A DNA stretch of 64,000 bases from BOKV01 sp049289295 (GCA_049289295.1 JBATLL010000075.1:310001-374000); one strand, 5' to 3'. Shown: positions 44,458 to 52,918, counted from the first letter of the stretch. Made by a program: numbers and translations. Notes: generated from the letters alone by a model not told the origin.

Positions 44458-44934
44458 TCAGGCTGACAAGGGTATGGAAGACGTCTCCTTGATCGTGTCG
44501 AGCACGATGGAGGTTTTCACGGTCTGAACGGATTCGTGCGGCAAAATCTCGTTGTTGATGATGTCGGACAATTCGCGAAGGTTCCGCGCGACAAGCTTGA
44601 TCTGGTAGTCCATTTCCCCGGTCAGGGAATGGGCTTCGAGCACCATTGGCAGTCGCTTCATCAATTCCGCGAATTTGCGCGCATTGTCGCGATTGTGGGT
44701 ATTCAGCATGACCGAAACGAAAACAGTCAGGCCATAGCCCAGTTGCTCGCGGTCCAGGCGGGCTTCACAGGCTATGATCAGTTTGCGCTGCTCGAGGCTG
44801 GCTCGACGACGTGAGCATTGTGATGGCGACAGATTGACCGCGTCGGCAAGCTGCTGATTTGTCAGCGTTGCATTTTCCTGAAGCGCAGCAAGTAATTTGA
44901 TGTCATAGCCATCAAGGGTGAGCGAATATTGCAT
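44458..44934 (-). CDS. Lrp/AsnC family transcriptional regulator
   Basis: The 158-residue protein has an N-terminal winged helix (residues about 10-60, LDGYDIKLLAALQENATLTNQQLADAVNLSPSQ with Cys-Ser in the recognition helix) and a C-terminal RAM ligand domain (GLTVFVSVMLN and LTGEMDYQIKLVARNL). ATG 44934 begins the helix-turn-helix; AAAGG precedes it. It is divergent from hpd across 117 bases, so it probably controls tyrosine or phenylalanine degradation in response to an aromatic ligand. Confidence 0.9.
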   Translation of the reverse strand: MQYSLTLDGYDIKLLAALQENATLTNQQLADAVNLSPSQCSRRRASLEQRKLIIACEARLDREQLGYGLTVFVSVMLNTHNRDNARKFAELMKRLPMVLEAHSLTGEMDYQIKLVARNLRELSDIINNEILPHESVQTVKTSIVLDTIKETSSIPLSA

Positions 44935-44989
44935 AAATGAGCCTTTGAACGCACGATATTTGTATAAATAGAAGTTTTTGTGCGTGGAA

Positions 44990-45004
44990 TGCAAGCCGCT
45001 TGCA
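44990..45004. promoter_or_regulatory. Inverted repeat between lrp and hpd (possible Lrp operator)
   Basis: TGCAAG-CCG-CTTGCA is a perfect 6-3-6 repeat located about 48 bases before hpd and 56 before lrp. Its spacing and length fit a dimeric regulator site of the Lrp type. Binding is inferred from position only. Confidence 0.45.
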
Positions 45005-45051
45005 CGCGATTTCTCATATTCTTGTCGGATTGAAGACAAAGGGAGGAATCC

Positions 45052-46161
45052 ATGGGGCCTTTTCCACACGATGCACCTGTTTCAACAATCAGCCGGGAAA
45101 ACCCGGCCGGCACCGACGGATTTGAATTTGTAGAATTCGCGCATGAAGACAAGGCGGCCCTGGAGACGCTCTTCGCGCGCATGGGCTTTTGTGAAGTTGC
45201 ACGCCACCGCAGCCGGGACATTTCCATCTGGCGCCAGGGCGACATCAACTATGTGGTCAACGCAGACAGGGAATCCTTCGCGCACCGTTTCGTCACGGAA
45301 CACGGTCCCTGCGCCCCTTCAATGGCCTGGCGGGTGGTCGACGCGGCACACGCTTTCGATCACGCCATATCGCGTGGGGCCATAGCCTATGAAGGCGTGG
45401 ACAAGACCATCAATGCGCCAGCCATTGTCGGCATTGGCGGTTCGCTTATCTATTTCATCGACACTTACGGACAAGCGGGATCACCCTATGCAGCCGAGTT
45501 CGAGTGGACCGGCACGCCGGATCCCAGACCGGCAGGGTTCGGCTTTCACTATATCGATCACCTGACCCACAACGTCTTTCGCGGCAACATGGACAAGTGG
45601 TGGGATTTTTACCGGGAGATGTTCAATTTTCGCCAGATCCATTTTTTCGACATCGAAGGCAAGCTGACTGGCCTGGTGTCTCGTGCAATCACGTCGCCCT
45701 GCGGCAAGATCCGCATTCCGATCAACGAGTCTACAGATGACAAGAGCCAGATCGAAAGCTATCTGCGCAAATATCGCGGTGAGGGAATCCAGCACATAGC
45801 GGTTGGTACGGAAGACATCTATTCGGCGACCGACAAGCTCGATGCCGCCGGCCTGCAGTTCATGCCGGGACCGCCGTCGGCCTATTATGAACGCAGCAGG
45901 GAAAGGGTGCACGGCCATGAAGAGCCGCTCGACCGCCTCGCCAGGTACGGCATCCTGATTGATGGCGAAGGAGTCGTTGGCGGTGGCCAGACGCGTATCC
46001 TGCTTCAGATATTCTCCAAGACGGTCATCGGCCCGATCTTCTTCGAATTCATCCAGCGAAAGGGTGATGATGGTTTTGGCGAAGGCAATTTCAGGGCGCT
46101 GTTCGAATCGATCGAGGAAGAACAGATCCGGTCGGGCGAACTGAAGGCTGGCGCTGCCTGA
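45052..46161 (+). CDS. hpd: 4-hydroxyphenylpyruvate dioxygenase
   Basis: The 369-residue Fe(II) enzyme converts 4-hydroxyphenylpyruvate to homogentisate in tyrosine degradation. The iron ligands lie in YIDHLTHNV, GIQHIAVGTEDI and FFEFIQRKGDDGFGEGNF. The length is standard. GGGAGGAATCC precedes the ATG. The next steps (hmgA, fahA) are not in this window. It is divergent from the Lrp regulator that probably controls it. Confidence 0.96.
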   Translation: MGPFPHDAPVSTISRENPAGTDGFEFVEFAHEDKAALETLFARMGFCEVARHRSRDISIWRQGDINYVVNADRESFAHRFVTEHGPCAPSMAWRVVDAAHAFDHAISRGAIAYEGVDKTINAPAIVGIGGSLIYFIDTYGQAGSPYAAEFEWTGTPDPRPAGFGFHYIDHLTHNVFRGNMDKWWDFYREMFNFRQIHFFDIEGKLTGLVSRAITSPCGKIRIPINESTDDKSQIESYLRKYRGEGIQHIAVGTEDIYSATDKLDAAGLQFMPGPPSAYYERSRERVHGHEEPLDRLARYGILIDGEGVVGGGQTRILLQIFSKTVIGPIFFEFIQRKGDDGFGEGNFRALFESIEEEQIRSGELKAGAA

Positions 46162-46197
46162 AACGCGCGAAAATCGGAAAACTCCGCTGACAGGATC

Positions 46198-46221
46198 GGG
46201 ATGTGCAAAAAAGCACATCCC
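46198..46221. repeat. Perfect hairpin-forming palindrome after hpd
   Basis: GGGATGTGC and GCACATCCC are perfect 9-base arms separated by six adenines. It lies 37 bases after the hpd stop. There is no T-tract on either strand after the stem, so it is either an mRNA 3'-end hairpin or a protein-binding site. Confidence 0.5.
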
Positions 46222-46311
46222 ACGATTTGCGAAGCGCTATATTGGGTACAGGAAGACGAACCACTTCCCAGACCTCCTGAAGACACAGGCCCTGAACCAG
46301 CCTGAAAGATC

Positions 46312-46334
46312 AACCCCGGACCAGTTCCGGGGTT
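46312..46334 (+). terminator. Terminator-like hairpin between hpd and crp
   Basis: AACCCCGGA pairs perfectly with TCCGGGGTT around a 5-base loop, followed by the T-rich CTTTCATTCTT. It ends three bases before the stop of the convergent crp-type gene, so it can end hpd transcripts and may work in both directions. Confidence 0.65.
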
Positions 46335-46337
46335 CTT

Positions 46338-47021
46338 TCATTCTTCCCAGGCGTCGGAAATGCGCTTCTGAAGTTCATTGACATTGACGAGGATGAGCGC
46401 GCCGCGCGACTTCTCGACATGCCCTTGGCGCTCAAGCGCGTTGAGTTCCCTCGACACGACTTCGCGGCGGGTGCCGATGCGTTCGGCAAGCTCCCGCTGG
46501 ATGGGCGGTGGACTGACTGAGCGCTGCTGCGGGTTTCCTGGTCGCGGCTTGCTCAGGCGCAGAAGTTCCGAATAAAGCCTGTGCTTGGCCTGCAGGAAAG
46601 AGTGCTCGGCAAGGCGCATGTTCAAGGCGCGCACGCGGGCGGTGAACATGCGCAGCACCTTGAGGTTCACCTCCGGCGATTCCTGAAGGATTTCAAGGAA
46701 GTAACGCTGCGGCATGATGCAGATGCGTGATTTTGTCAGCGCGGTAACGTTGGCTGAGCGGGTCGCGCCATCGATGGCTGCGATTTCACCAAAGAAATCC
46801 CCGTCTGACATCTCGCCGAGAATGACTTCCTTGCCAACAGCGATGCGGTGAATGATGCGGACCTTGCCTGAAATGACAAAGCGGACGTCTGTAGTTTCAT
46901 CATCGACATCGATAACGAGTTCATGGGGCGCGAAATCCTTCCAGAAACAGACACGGGCGTAGCGCTCCGAGAGTTCCTTCGGCAGTTCGGCAAAAAGCGG
47001 TATGTTGGAAAGATTGTCCAT
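46338..47021 (-). CDS. Crp/Fnr family transcriptional regulator
   Basis: The 227-residue protein has an N-terminal cyclic-nucleotide-like domain (residues about 5-120, with GDFFGEIAAIDGATRSANVTA) and a C-terminal winged helix with ELAERIGTRREVVSRELNALERQG. It lacks the N-terminal cysteines of FNR, so it is unlikely to be an oxygen sensor. The phosphate-binding Arg position (GATRSA) is kept, so cAMP binding is possible. The 255-base upstream gap separates it from the divergent GGDEF-EAL gene. Confidence 0.88.
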   Translation of the reverse strand: MDNLSNIPLFAELPKELSERYARVCFWKDFAPHELVIDVDDETTDVRFVISGKVRIIHRIAVGKEVILGEMSDGDFFGEIAAIDGATRSANVTALTKSRICIMPQRYFLEILQESPEVNLKVLRMFTARVRALNMRLAEHSFLQAKHRLYSELLRLSKPRPGNPQQRSVSPPPIQRELAERIGTRREVVSRELNALERQGHVEKSRGALILVNVNELQKRISDAWEE

Positions 47022-47276
47022 AATGTTCCCCGTTCAACAACCATCCGCCTCAGCAAACGAACGGATATTCCCTCTCGTTGATAATGGCACAGGCTTTGCG
47101 CCGAGAAAACATTGCACATTTCCATTCGATTCATGAATTCGAATCCGTTCGCGCGAGTTGTACAACCGGTACTCAACCTTGGGTTTTACCTTGTGTTCAC
47201 AATGCTTTACGGAAAAAAAAGAAGTTTGCCCTAAACAGAAACGGGGAATTCTCTAGAAAGGGAGAATCTGGGGCGC

Positions 47277-49598
47277 ATGTACATGGAGGATTTCGACCAC
47301 AGGTCGGCCGACACAAAGGATCTACCGGCACCGGTTCATGAATCGGTGGTGAGGTCCCTGTACGGCGAGCAAAAGACGCTGATGGTCGGAGTGGCCACAC
47401 TCGTTCTTGCTCCAATTGTCCTTTTCTATCGAACCGGCGACCAGGCGCAGTTGATCATTGCGATGGCGTTGTTCGGTGTTGGCCTGATGCGCGTTGTTGA
47501 CAGCCGTTTCTTCTGGAAAGCCGCCAAAGGCAATTTCGACAAGAAGGAACTGCGCTTCTGGGAAAACCGCTACGCTTCACTTGGTGCTGCCTATGTCGGC
47601 CTGCTTGGAGCCTGGTGTCTTGTCGGCTTTGCCAGGACATCGGACGAGTTCGTCCACCTGACGAGTATTTCGGTGACCATTTCCTATATGGTCGGCATCA
47701 TCGGCCGAAACTTCTCCAGCGAGAAGGTCGTGCTGAGCCAGACCGTCTTTGCGGGATTGCCGCTGCTCCTGGGTGTCGCCCTTTTCACGGACATCTTCCA
47801 TCTCACCCTGGGGCTGTTCCTGCTGCCGCTTTTCCTGTCCATCTGGTTCATGTCGCGCAATCTGAGAAGCATGCTGTTTGCGGCGGTTCTCAATGCCATC
47901 GACAGCCGCACGATCGCTGATCGGTTCGACATAGCACTCAACAATGTTTCTCACGGCATGGCCATGTTCGACAAGGACATGCGGGTCGTGGTGGTGAATT
48001 CGCGTTTCGCATCCCTTTGTGGCCTGCCGGAAGGCACGTCGCTCCAGAGCAAGACCGTTGGCGAAATACCCAACAGCAGCGCCCTTGTTGACACGAGCAA
48101 TGGCAAGGTCCAGCTGCGGGACATGCTGGTGGCGTGTCTGATCCGTGGAAAACGGGCGAGCTTTTCGTTTGTCATCGATGGCGGCGTGGTTGTCGAAGCG
48201 AAATTCAACCCGATGGCCAATGATGGTGGCGTGCTGGTTCTCGAAGACATTTTGGAACGGGTCAATTCCGAAAATGAAATCCGCAAGCTGGCCAGTTTCG
48301 ACCCGCTCACACACCTGCCAAATCGGCGCTTCTTCATGAACGAGGTCAATCGCGTTCTGGGCGGCATCGATGGGCTGAGCCCCTGCACCTTCCTGTTTGT
48401 CGATCTCGACAATTTCAAGGATATCAACGACACACTGGGACATTCCGTTGGCGACAAGCTCTTGTGCTCGGTTGCGCTCAGGATGCGCTCGCACATGCCG
48501 GAAAAGGCGATGGTCTGCCGGTTCGGTGGAGACGAATTCGTCATCGTCATACCAGGCAAGCTGCGTCGCAAGGATTGCAGCGAACTGGCCGAGAAGCTCG
48601 GCAGGGAAATCAGCAAGTCGGTCTGCGTCGATTCTCATCAGCTCAATGTGGGTGCGAGCATCGGCATTGCGCAAAGCCCGGTCAATGGGCGCGAGTTCAA
48701 CCAGCTGCTGAAGGCTGCCGACATGGCGCTGTATGACGCCAAGGCTCGCGGCAGGTCTCGCCATTCATACTATTCCGACGAACTTGGCGATCTGATCCGT
48801 GACCGGCGCAAGATGGAAAACGAGTTGCGGCGTGCGATCGATCTCGGTCAGCTGGAAATTCACTATCAACCGCTTGTCTCGCTGGACGTCAATCGTGTCA
48901 CGACCTGCGAGGCACTGCTGCGGTGGAATCATCCCGAGCGTGGCATGGTATCGCCGGCAGTCTTCATTCCAGTGGCCGAAGAGATCGGGATCATCACAAA
49001 GATCGGCAAGTTCGTGCTTGATGAGGCAACCAAGCAGTGCTGCGAGTGGCCCAACGATATATCGGTTGCAGTGAACGTATCTTCGCTCCAGTTCCAGCAG
49101 TCCGATGTCTGCGCCGTTGTGAAGAGCGCGCTTGCCAATAGCGGTCTTGATCCAAGCAGGCTCGAAATAGAAGTCACGGAATCGGCCATGCTCGAAAATG
49201 TGTCCGAGACTACCGCGACGCTCAACCGGCTGTCTGCCATCGGCGTGAACATTTCACTTGATGACTTCGGAACGGGCTTCTCCAGCCTCAGCTACCTGCA
49301 CGCGCTGCCGCTAAACAAGGTGAAGATCGACCGCAGTTTCATCGAGAACGTGCTTGAGGATGATCGCTCGATTGTCCTCCTGTCCGGTGTGACGCATCTT
49401 GCCCACGAACTCGGCCTGAAGATCACCATCGAAGGCGTGGAAACGACCGAGCAGCTCGATCTGCTGAGCCGCAAGGTAAAGGTCGACCAGGTGCAGGGCT
49501 ATCTCTTCGGTCGCGCAATGCCGCCTGCGGATATTGCCGAATTGCTGGCGGTCAGGAACTTCGGGGCTGAACGGCTCAAGCTGGCCGCGTCCTACTAG
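47277..49598 (+). CDS. Membrane-bound GGDEF-EAL protein (c-di-GMP turnover)
   Basis: The 773-residue protein has five or six N-terminal membrane segments (residues about 25-205), a PAS-like domain (about 218-335), a GGDEF domain with intact GGDEF near residues 417-421, and an EAL domain with CEALLRW near 544-550 and DDFGTGFSSLSYL. Both catalytic motifs look intact, so it could make and break cyclic di-GMP. The start at 47277 or ATG 47283 are both possible. It precedes the FeeM-like synthase by 180 bases on the same strand. Confidence 0.92.
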   Translation: MYMEDFDHRSADTKDLPAPVHESVVRSLYGEQKTLMVGVATLVLAPIVLFYRTGDQAQLIIAMALFGVGLMRVVDSRFFWKAAKGNFDKKELRFWENRYASLGAAYVGLLGAWCLVGFARTSDEFVHLTSISVTISYMVGIIGRNFSSEKVVLSQTVFAGLPLLLGVALFTDIFHLTLGLFLLPLFLSIWFMSRNLRSMLFAAVLNAIDSRTIADRFDIALNNVSHGMAMFDKDMRVVVVNSRFASLCGLPEGTSLQSKTVGEIPNSSALVDTSNGKVQLRDMLVACLIRGKRASFSFVIDGGVVVEAKFNPMANDGGVLVLEDILERVNSENEIRKLASFDPLTHLPNRRFFMNEVNRVLGGIDGLSPCTFLFVDLDNFKDINDTLGHSVGDKLLCSVALRMRSHMPEKAMVCRFGGDEFVIVIPGKLRRKDCSELAEKLGREISKSVCVDSHQLNVGASIGIAQSPVNGREFNQLLKAADMALYDAKARGRSRHSYYSDELGDLIRDRRKMENELRRAIDLGQLEIHYQPLVSLDVNRVTTCEALLRWNHPERGMVSPAVFIPVAEEIGIITKIGKFVLDEATKQCCEWPNDISVAVNVSSLQFQQSDVCAVVKSALANSGLDPSRLEIEVTESAMLENVSETTATLNRLSAIGVNISLDDFGTGFSSLSYLHALPLNKVKIDRSFIENVLEDDRSIVLLSGVTHLAHELGLKITIEGVETTEQLDLLSRKVKVDQVQGYLFGRAMPPADIAELLAVRNFGAERLKLAASY

Positions 49599-49718
49599 AA
49601 TTACCCAAAAAATTCCGCAGTGCTGGTTGCTCAATAACAAGTTGAGGGCGCGCGTTAACCTTGTTTGCGCTATTTCGCTCGATTCAGGCCAAACTTGGCC
49701 AATGTCACTTTACTAGAT

Positions 49719-49734
49719 TTAACTTTTTGTTAAC
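49719..49734 (+). promoter_or_regulatory. CtrA-type binding site upstream of the FeeM-like synthase
   Basis: TTAA-CTTTTTG-TTAAC matches the full consensus TTAA-N7-TTAAC of the alphaproteobacterial cell-cycle regulator CtrA. It lies 45-60 bases before the ATG. A further TTAACC half-like site is at 49655. Occupancy is untested, and CtrA is not encoded in the window. Confidence 0.6.
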
Positions 49735-49778
49735 CTACGATACGAGGCCTGGTTTGGGGCGGGCCAAGAGGGTCGAGT

Positions 49779-50513
49779 ATGGGTATTGAACTTGCTGCAG
49801 GCAAGCGCAGCTTTGCCGAGCGTATTGGCGACTATTTGCAGGAACTGGACTACCGGGTCGCGTACACCGATGAAGACAGGGACAGGATCTTCCGGCTGCG
49901 CTACGACGCCTATCTGCGTGAAGGTTCGATAGAGCCGAATTCCACCGGCAGGTTCTCGGACGATTATGATCGCATGGACAATTGCTGGATTTTCGGAATC
50001 CATGCCGAGGACCGGCTTATCAGCTCGATCCGCATCCATGTCATCAGCAAGAAGAACCGCAGGGGACCAGCGCTGGACGTGTTTCCCGACATTGTCGGAC
50101 CATTGATCGACAGCGGCGAAACGCTGATCGATCCGACCCGCTTCGTGGCCGATGAGGACGCGATCAGGGACTATCCCGAGCTTCCCTACATAACCTTGCG
50201 CGTACCGTGCATGGCATCGGAATATTTCAGCGCTGACGCCTGCCTTGCTACCGTGCGCAGGGAGCATTCCGCCTTTTACCGCAGGGTTTTCCAGTCAAAG
50301 GTTCTTTGCGAACCGAGGCCCTATCCGACACTGAAACAGCCGATTGGCCTGTTGAGTGCGGATGTCCGGGGGCAACGCGAGCGCATGGCGGAACGCTATC
50401 CCGTTTTTCTGTCGAGCCTGACCGAGCGGCGCATGCTTTTCGACCGCAACAGGAATATTCCATTCCTCGAAGAAGAAGAACGTTTCGCGTTTCCAAAGGT
50501 GGTGTCGAACTGA
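49779..50513 (+). CDS. Putative N-acyl amino acid synthase (FeeM-like GNAT)
   Basis: The 244-residue protein resembles the FeeM/NasY and LuxI-like GNAT group: the FRLRYDAYLREGSIEP block near residues 38-53, FSDDYDRMDNCWIFG, SSIRIHVIS, and the later IDPTRFVAD. FeeM enzymes join an acyl chain from acyl-ACP to an amino acid; LuxI makes acyl-homoserine lactones. The sequence does not allow a choice of product. No luxR-type gene is adjacent. GAGGG precedes the ATG and a CtrA-type site lies upstream. A related housekeeping GNAT role is the alternative. Confidence 0.72.
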   Translation: MGIELAAGKRSFAERIGDYLQELDYRVAYTDEDRDRIFRLRYDAYLREGSIEPNSTGRFSDDYDRMDNCWIFGIHAEDRLISSIRIHVISKKNRRGPALDVFPDIVGPLIDSGETLIDPTRFVADEDAIRDYPELPYITLRVPCMASEYFSADACLATVRREHSAFYRRVFQSKVLCEPRPYPTLKQPIGLLSADVRGQRERMAERYPVFLSSLTERRMLFDRNRNIPFLEEEERFAFPKVVSN

Positions 50514-50540
50514 GGTCGGTGAGGGCGATCCGGCATAGTG

Positions 50541-52220
50541 CTACCGGTCACTGGCCTGCCAGCGCGGATTGATCCACGGCTCCAGGTTCGAGGCGGGCAG
50601 GGGATGGCGTCCCAATATGAGGTCGGATGCTTTCTCGCCAACCATGATTGATGGCGCATTCAGGTTGCCATTGGTGATGCGTGGAAAGACCGAGCTGTCG
50701 GCAACGCGCAGATTGTGTGCTCCAATCACCCTGAGTTCCGGGTCCACCACCGCCATCGGGTCACTCGACCTGCCAATCTTGCAGGTTCCGCACGGATGAT
50801 AGGCGCTCTCCACATGGTTGGTGATGAACGCATCCAGTTCGGCATCACTCTGGACGTGTGAACCGGGCGCGATCTCCCGGCCACGAAACGGGCTGAACGC
50901 TTCCTGCCCGAAAATCTCGCGAGCCAGCCGGATGCAGTGACGAAAATCGGACCAGTCCTTTTCGCTGGACATGTAATTGAACAGGATGGAGGGCGCCTGG
51001 AACGGGTTCTTTCCGCGCAGTTTCACATGGCCGCGTGAGGCGGAGCGCATTGGCCCGACATGGGCCTGGAAGCCGTGGCTGGCAGCTGCTGCCTTGCCAT
51101 CATACCGGATCGCGACTGGCAGGAAGTGGAACTGGATGTCGGGATAGTCGACACCGGCAGCCGATCTCACAAAGGCAGCACTTTCAAAATGGTTCGTTGC
51201 TCCGTCGCCAGACTTGAACAACAGCCATTCCAGGCCGATCCGGGCTTTCGAAAACAGGTTCAGCTTCGAGTAAAGCGTGATTGGCTGTGTGCATTCATTC
51301 TGAATGTAGAGTTCGAGATGATCCTGTAGATTGGCTCCGACACCCGGGCGGTCAGCGACCACGTCGATCCCCATTTCAGCAAGATGGCCAGCCGGTCCGA
51401 TACCGGAGAGCATGAGAAGTTTCGGCGTGTTGATGGATGAGGCAGCCAGAATCACTTCCTTTCTGGCGTGAACCGTCTCGATGCGGTCACCCCGCGTGAT
51501 TTCAACCCCGATTGCCTTTTTGCCATCGAGAATGACGCGGTTGGCATGGGCGCGGATGACCGAGAGATTGCGGTTGCGCTTGAGTGCTGGCCGCAGATAG
51601 GCATTGGCGGCGGACCATCGGCGGCCGCGCCAGACCGTCTGCTCCATTGCACCAAAGCCCTCCTGCTTTATTCCATTATAGTCCTGCGTGGTCTCGAAAC
51701 CTGCCTGTGCTCCCGCCTCGACAAAGGCCTGATAGAGCGGGTTCTGCCGCCTGCCCCTTGTCACGTGCAATGGCCCCATGGTTCCACGCACACCGGCTTC
51801 GCCTCCGTGCGAATTTTCCATGCGCTGGAAGTAGGGCAGGACATCGGCATAGGACCAGCCGGTTGCACCTTCTTCGGCCCAGTGATCAAAATCGCGGGCG
51901 TGGCCGCGAACATAGACCATGCCATTGATCGATGAAGAACCGCCAATGACCTTGCCCCTCGGGCAGGCCAGCCTTCTGCCGCCCAGATGCGGCTCGGGTT
52001 CGGACTGATAACCCCAGTCATAAAGTGGCATGTTCATCGGGTACGACAGTGCCGCCGGCATCTGAATGAACGGGCCAAAATCCGACCCGCCATATTCAAT
52101 GACAATGACGGAATGCTTGCCGTCGTCGCTGAGGCGGGCAGCCATTGCCGAACCAGCGGAACCGGATCCGACAATGACGAAGTCGGCGCTGTATGCCTGG
52201 GAAATGGTGCCGCCGGTCAA
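50541..52220 (-). CDS. betA: Choline dehydrogenase (GMC oxidoreductase)
   Basis: The 559-residue flavoenzyme oxidises choline towards glycine betaine. The FAD motif IVGSGSAGSAMAARL is near the N-terminus. GGSSSINGMVYVRGHARDFDHW, the central GIGPAGHL block, and the C-terminal HPCGTCKIG and NGNLNAPSIMVGE are typical of BetA. The start is TTG 52220, six bases after GGGAG; the open frame extends back into betI but is not coding there. No betB (aldehyde dehydrogenase) gene lies in the window, which is unusual for a bet operon. It is on the same strand as betI, 49 bases downstream. Confidence 0.92.
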   Translation of the reverse strand: MTGGTISQAYSADFVIVGSGSAGSAMAARLSDDGKHSVIVIEYGGSDFGPFIQMPAALSYPMNMPLYDWGYQSEPEPHLGGRRLACPRGKVIGGSSSINGMVYVRGHARDFDHWAEEGATGWSYADVLPYFQRMENSHGGEAGVRGTMGPLHVTRGRRQNPLYQAFVEAGAQAGFETTQDYNGIKQEGFGAMEQTVWRGRRWSAANAYLRPALKRNRNLSVIRAHANRVILDGKKAIGVEITRGDRIETVHARKEVILAASSINTPKLLMLSGIGPAGHLAEMGIDVVADRPGVGANLQDHLELYIQNECTQPITLYSKLNLFSKARIGLEWLLFKSGDGATNHFESAAFVRSAAGVDYPDIQFHFLPVAIRYDGKAAAASHGFQAHVGPMRSASRGHVKLRGKNPFQAPSILFNYMSSEKDWSDFRHCIRLAREIFGQEAFSPFRGREIAPGSHVQSDAELDAFITNHVESAYHPCGTCKIGRSSDPMAVVDPELRVIGAHNLRVADSSVFPRITNGNLNAPSIMVGEKASDLILGRHPLPASNLEPWINPRWQASDR

Positions 52221-52269
52221 AACTTTCTCCCTGCAAAAGACATGCCGATCTGTTGAAACGCGCCACGCA

Positions 52270-52866
52270 TCAATGCGCATCCGGCCGGTGGAGCACGAAC
52301 TGCTGCTGCAGGAAATCCTGGCACAGTTGAATTGCTTCGCCAGAATTGGGGCCTGCGGCACGAAGCGCGTGGCGCACATATTGTCCATCAATCAGGGATG
52401 CGGTCATTTCGGCCGCCAATACGGCCTGCTCGTGGTCCATTTCCTTTGAAAAGGCGTGAACCAGGTTGCTGCGCAAACGGTGTGTGTAGACGTGCAGAAG
52501 CCGTGCGGCGGAGGGTGAGGAATAGGCGCGAAGATAGAAGACCAGCCAGGCAGCAATCGTTGTGCGGTCGAACTGGCGTTCCGAAAAACTTGCATTGGTG
52601 ATTGCTTCGAGGCGACTGAAAGCAGAAACCTTGCCCTGCAGCTGCTCGGACACTGTACGAGCATATTCCCTCAGCAGATGTCGCATGGTCTGGGTAATGA
52701 TCTCGTCCTTGTCACCGAAATAGTGGAACGCCAGGGCAGCAGACATGCCTGCGCGCCCGGCAATTTCCTTCACCGAGACATCCAGACTGCCATTTTCACC
52801 GATGATGGCTACTGCCGCATCGATGAGCGACCGGCGGCGTTCTGGTTCAGCTCCAACTCTTGGCAC
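52270..52866 (-). CDS. betI: TetR-type choline-responsive repressor BetI
   Basis: The protein of about 198 residues has an N-terminal helix-turn-helix (VPRVGAEPERRRSLIDAA through MSAALAFHYFGDKDEI), and a C-terminal ligand domain (TIAAWLVFYLRA, LIDGQYVRHALRA) like BetI. The GTG at 52866 aligns with the usual MPKVG start. An in-frame TTG at 52902 lies upstream of the transcription start predicted from hexamers at 52928-52933 and 52905-52910, so it is unlikely. BetI represses the bet and cho genes until choline binds. Confidence 0.9.
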   Translation of the reverse strand: MPRVGAEPERRRSLIDAAVAIIGENGSLDVSVKEIAGRAGMSAALAFHYFGDKDEIITQTMRHLLREYARTVSEQLQGKVSAFSRLEAITNASFSERQFDRTTIAAWLVFYLRAYSSPSAARLLHVYTHRLRSNLVHAFSKEMDHEQAVLAAEMTASLIDGQYVRHALRAAGPNSGEAIQLCQDFLQQQFVLHRPDAH

Positions 52867-52886
52867 GCGGCGCACCCGTTCTTTTC

Positions 52887-52906
52887 TTGATTGACTAGTC
52901 AATCAA
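52887..52906. promoter_or_regulatory. Perfect 20-base operator palindrome between betI and choX
   Basis: TTGATTGACTAGTCAATCAA is a perfect inverted repeat similar to known BetI operators (TTGATTGA-type). It overlaps the -10 region of the betI promoter on one side and the -35 region of the choX promoter on the other, so one repressor could close both. Confidence 0.8.
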
Positions 52907-52918
52907 TATAGCGATAAT
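52891..52918 (+). promoter_or_regulatory. Predicted choX promoter
   Basis: TTGACT (52891-52896) and GATAAT (52913-52918) are spaced by 16 bases and match sigma-70-type hexamers. The -35 lies inside the palindrome. The choX ATG is 117 bases downstream. Confidence 0.5.

Noticed and set aside
46338..47021. Idea that the Crp/Fnr protein is the FnrN that acts on the ccoG box
   Set aside because: The N-terminal cysteines needed for the FNR iron-sulfur cluster are absent.
47577..48764. A 395-codon open frame on the - strand inside the GGDEF-EAL gene
   Set aside because: It lies wholly within a gene with intact domain motifs and shows no family sequence of its own.
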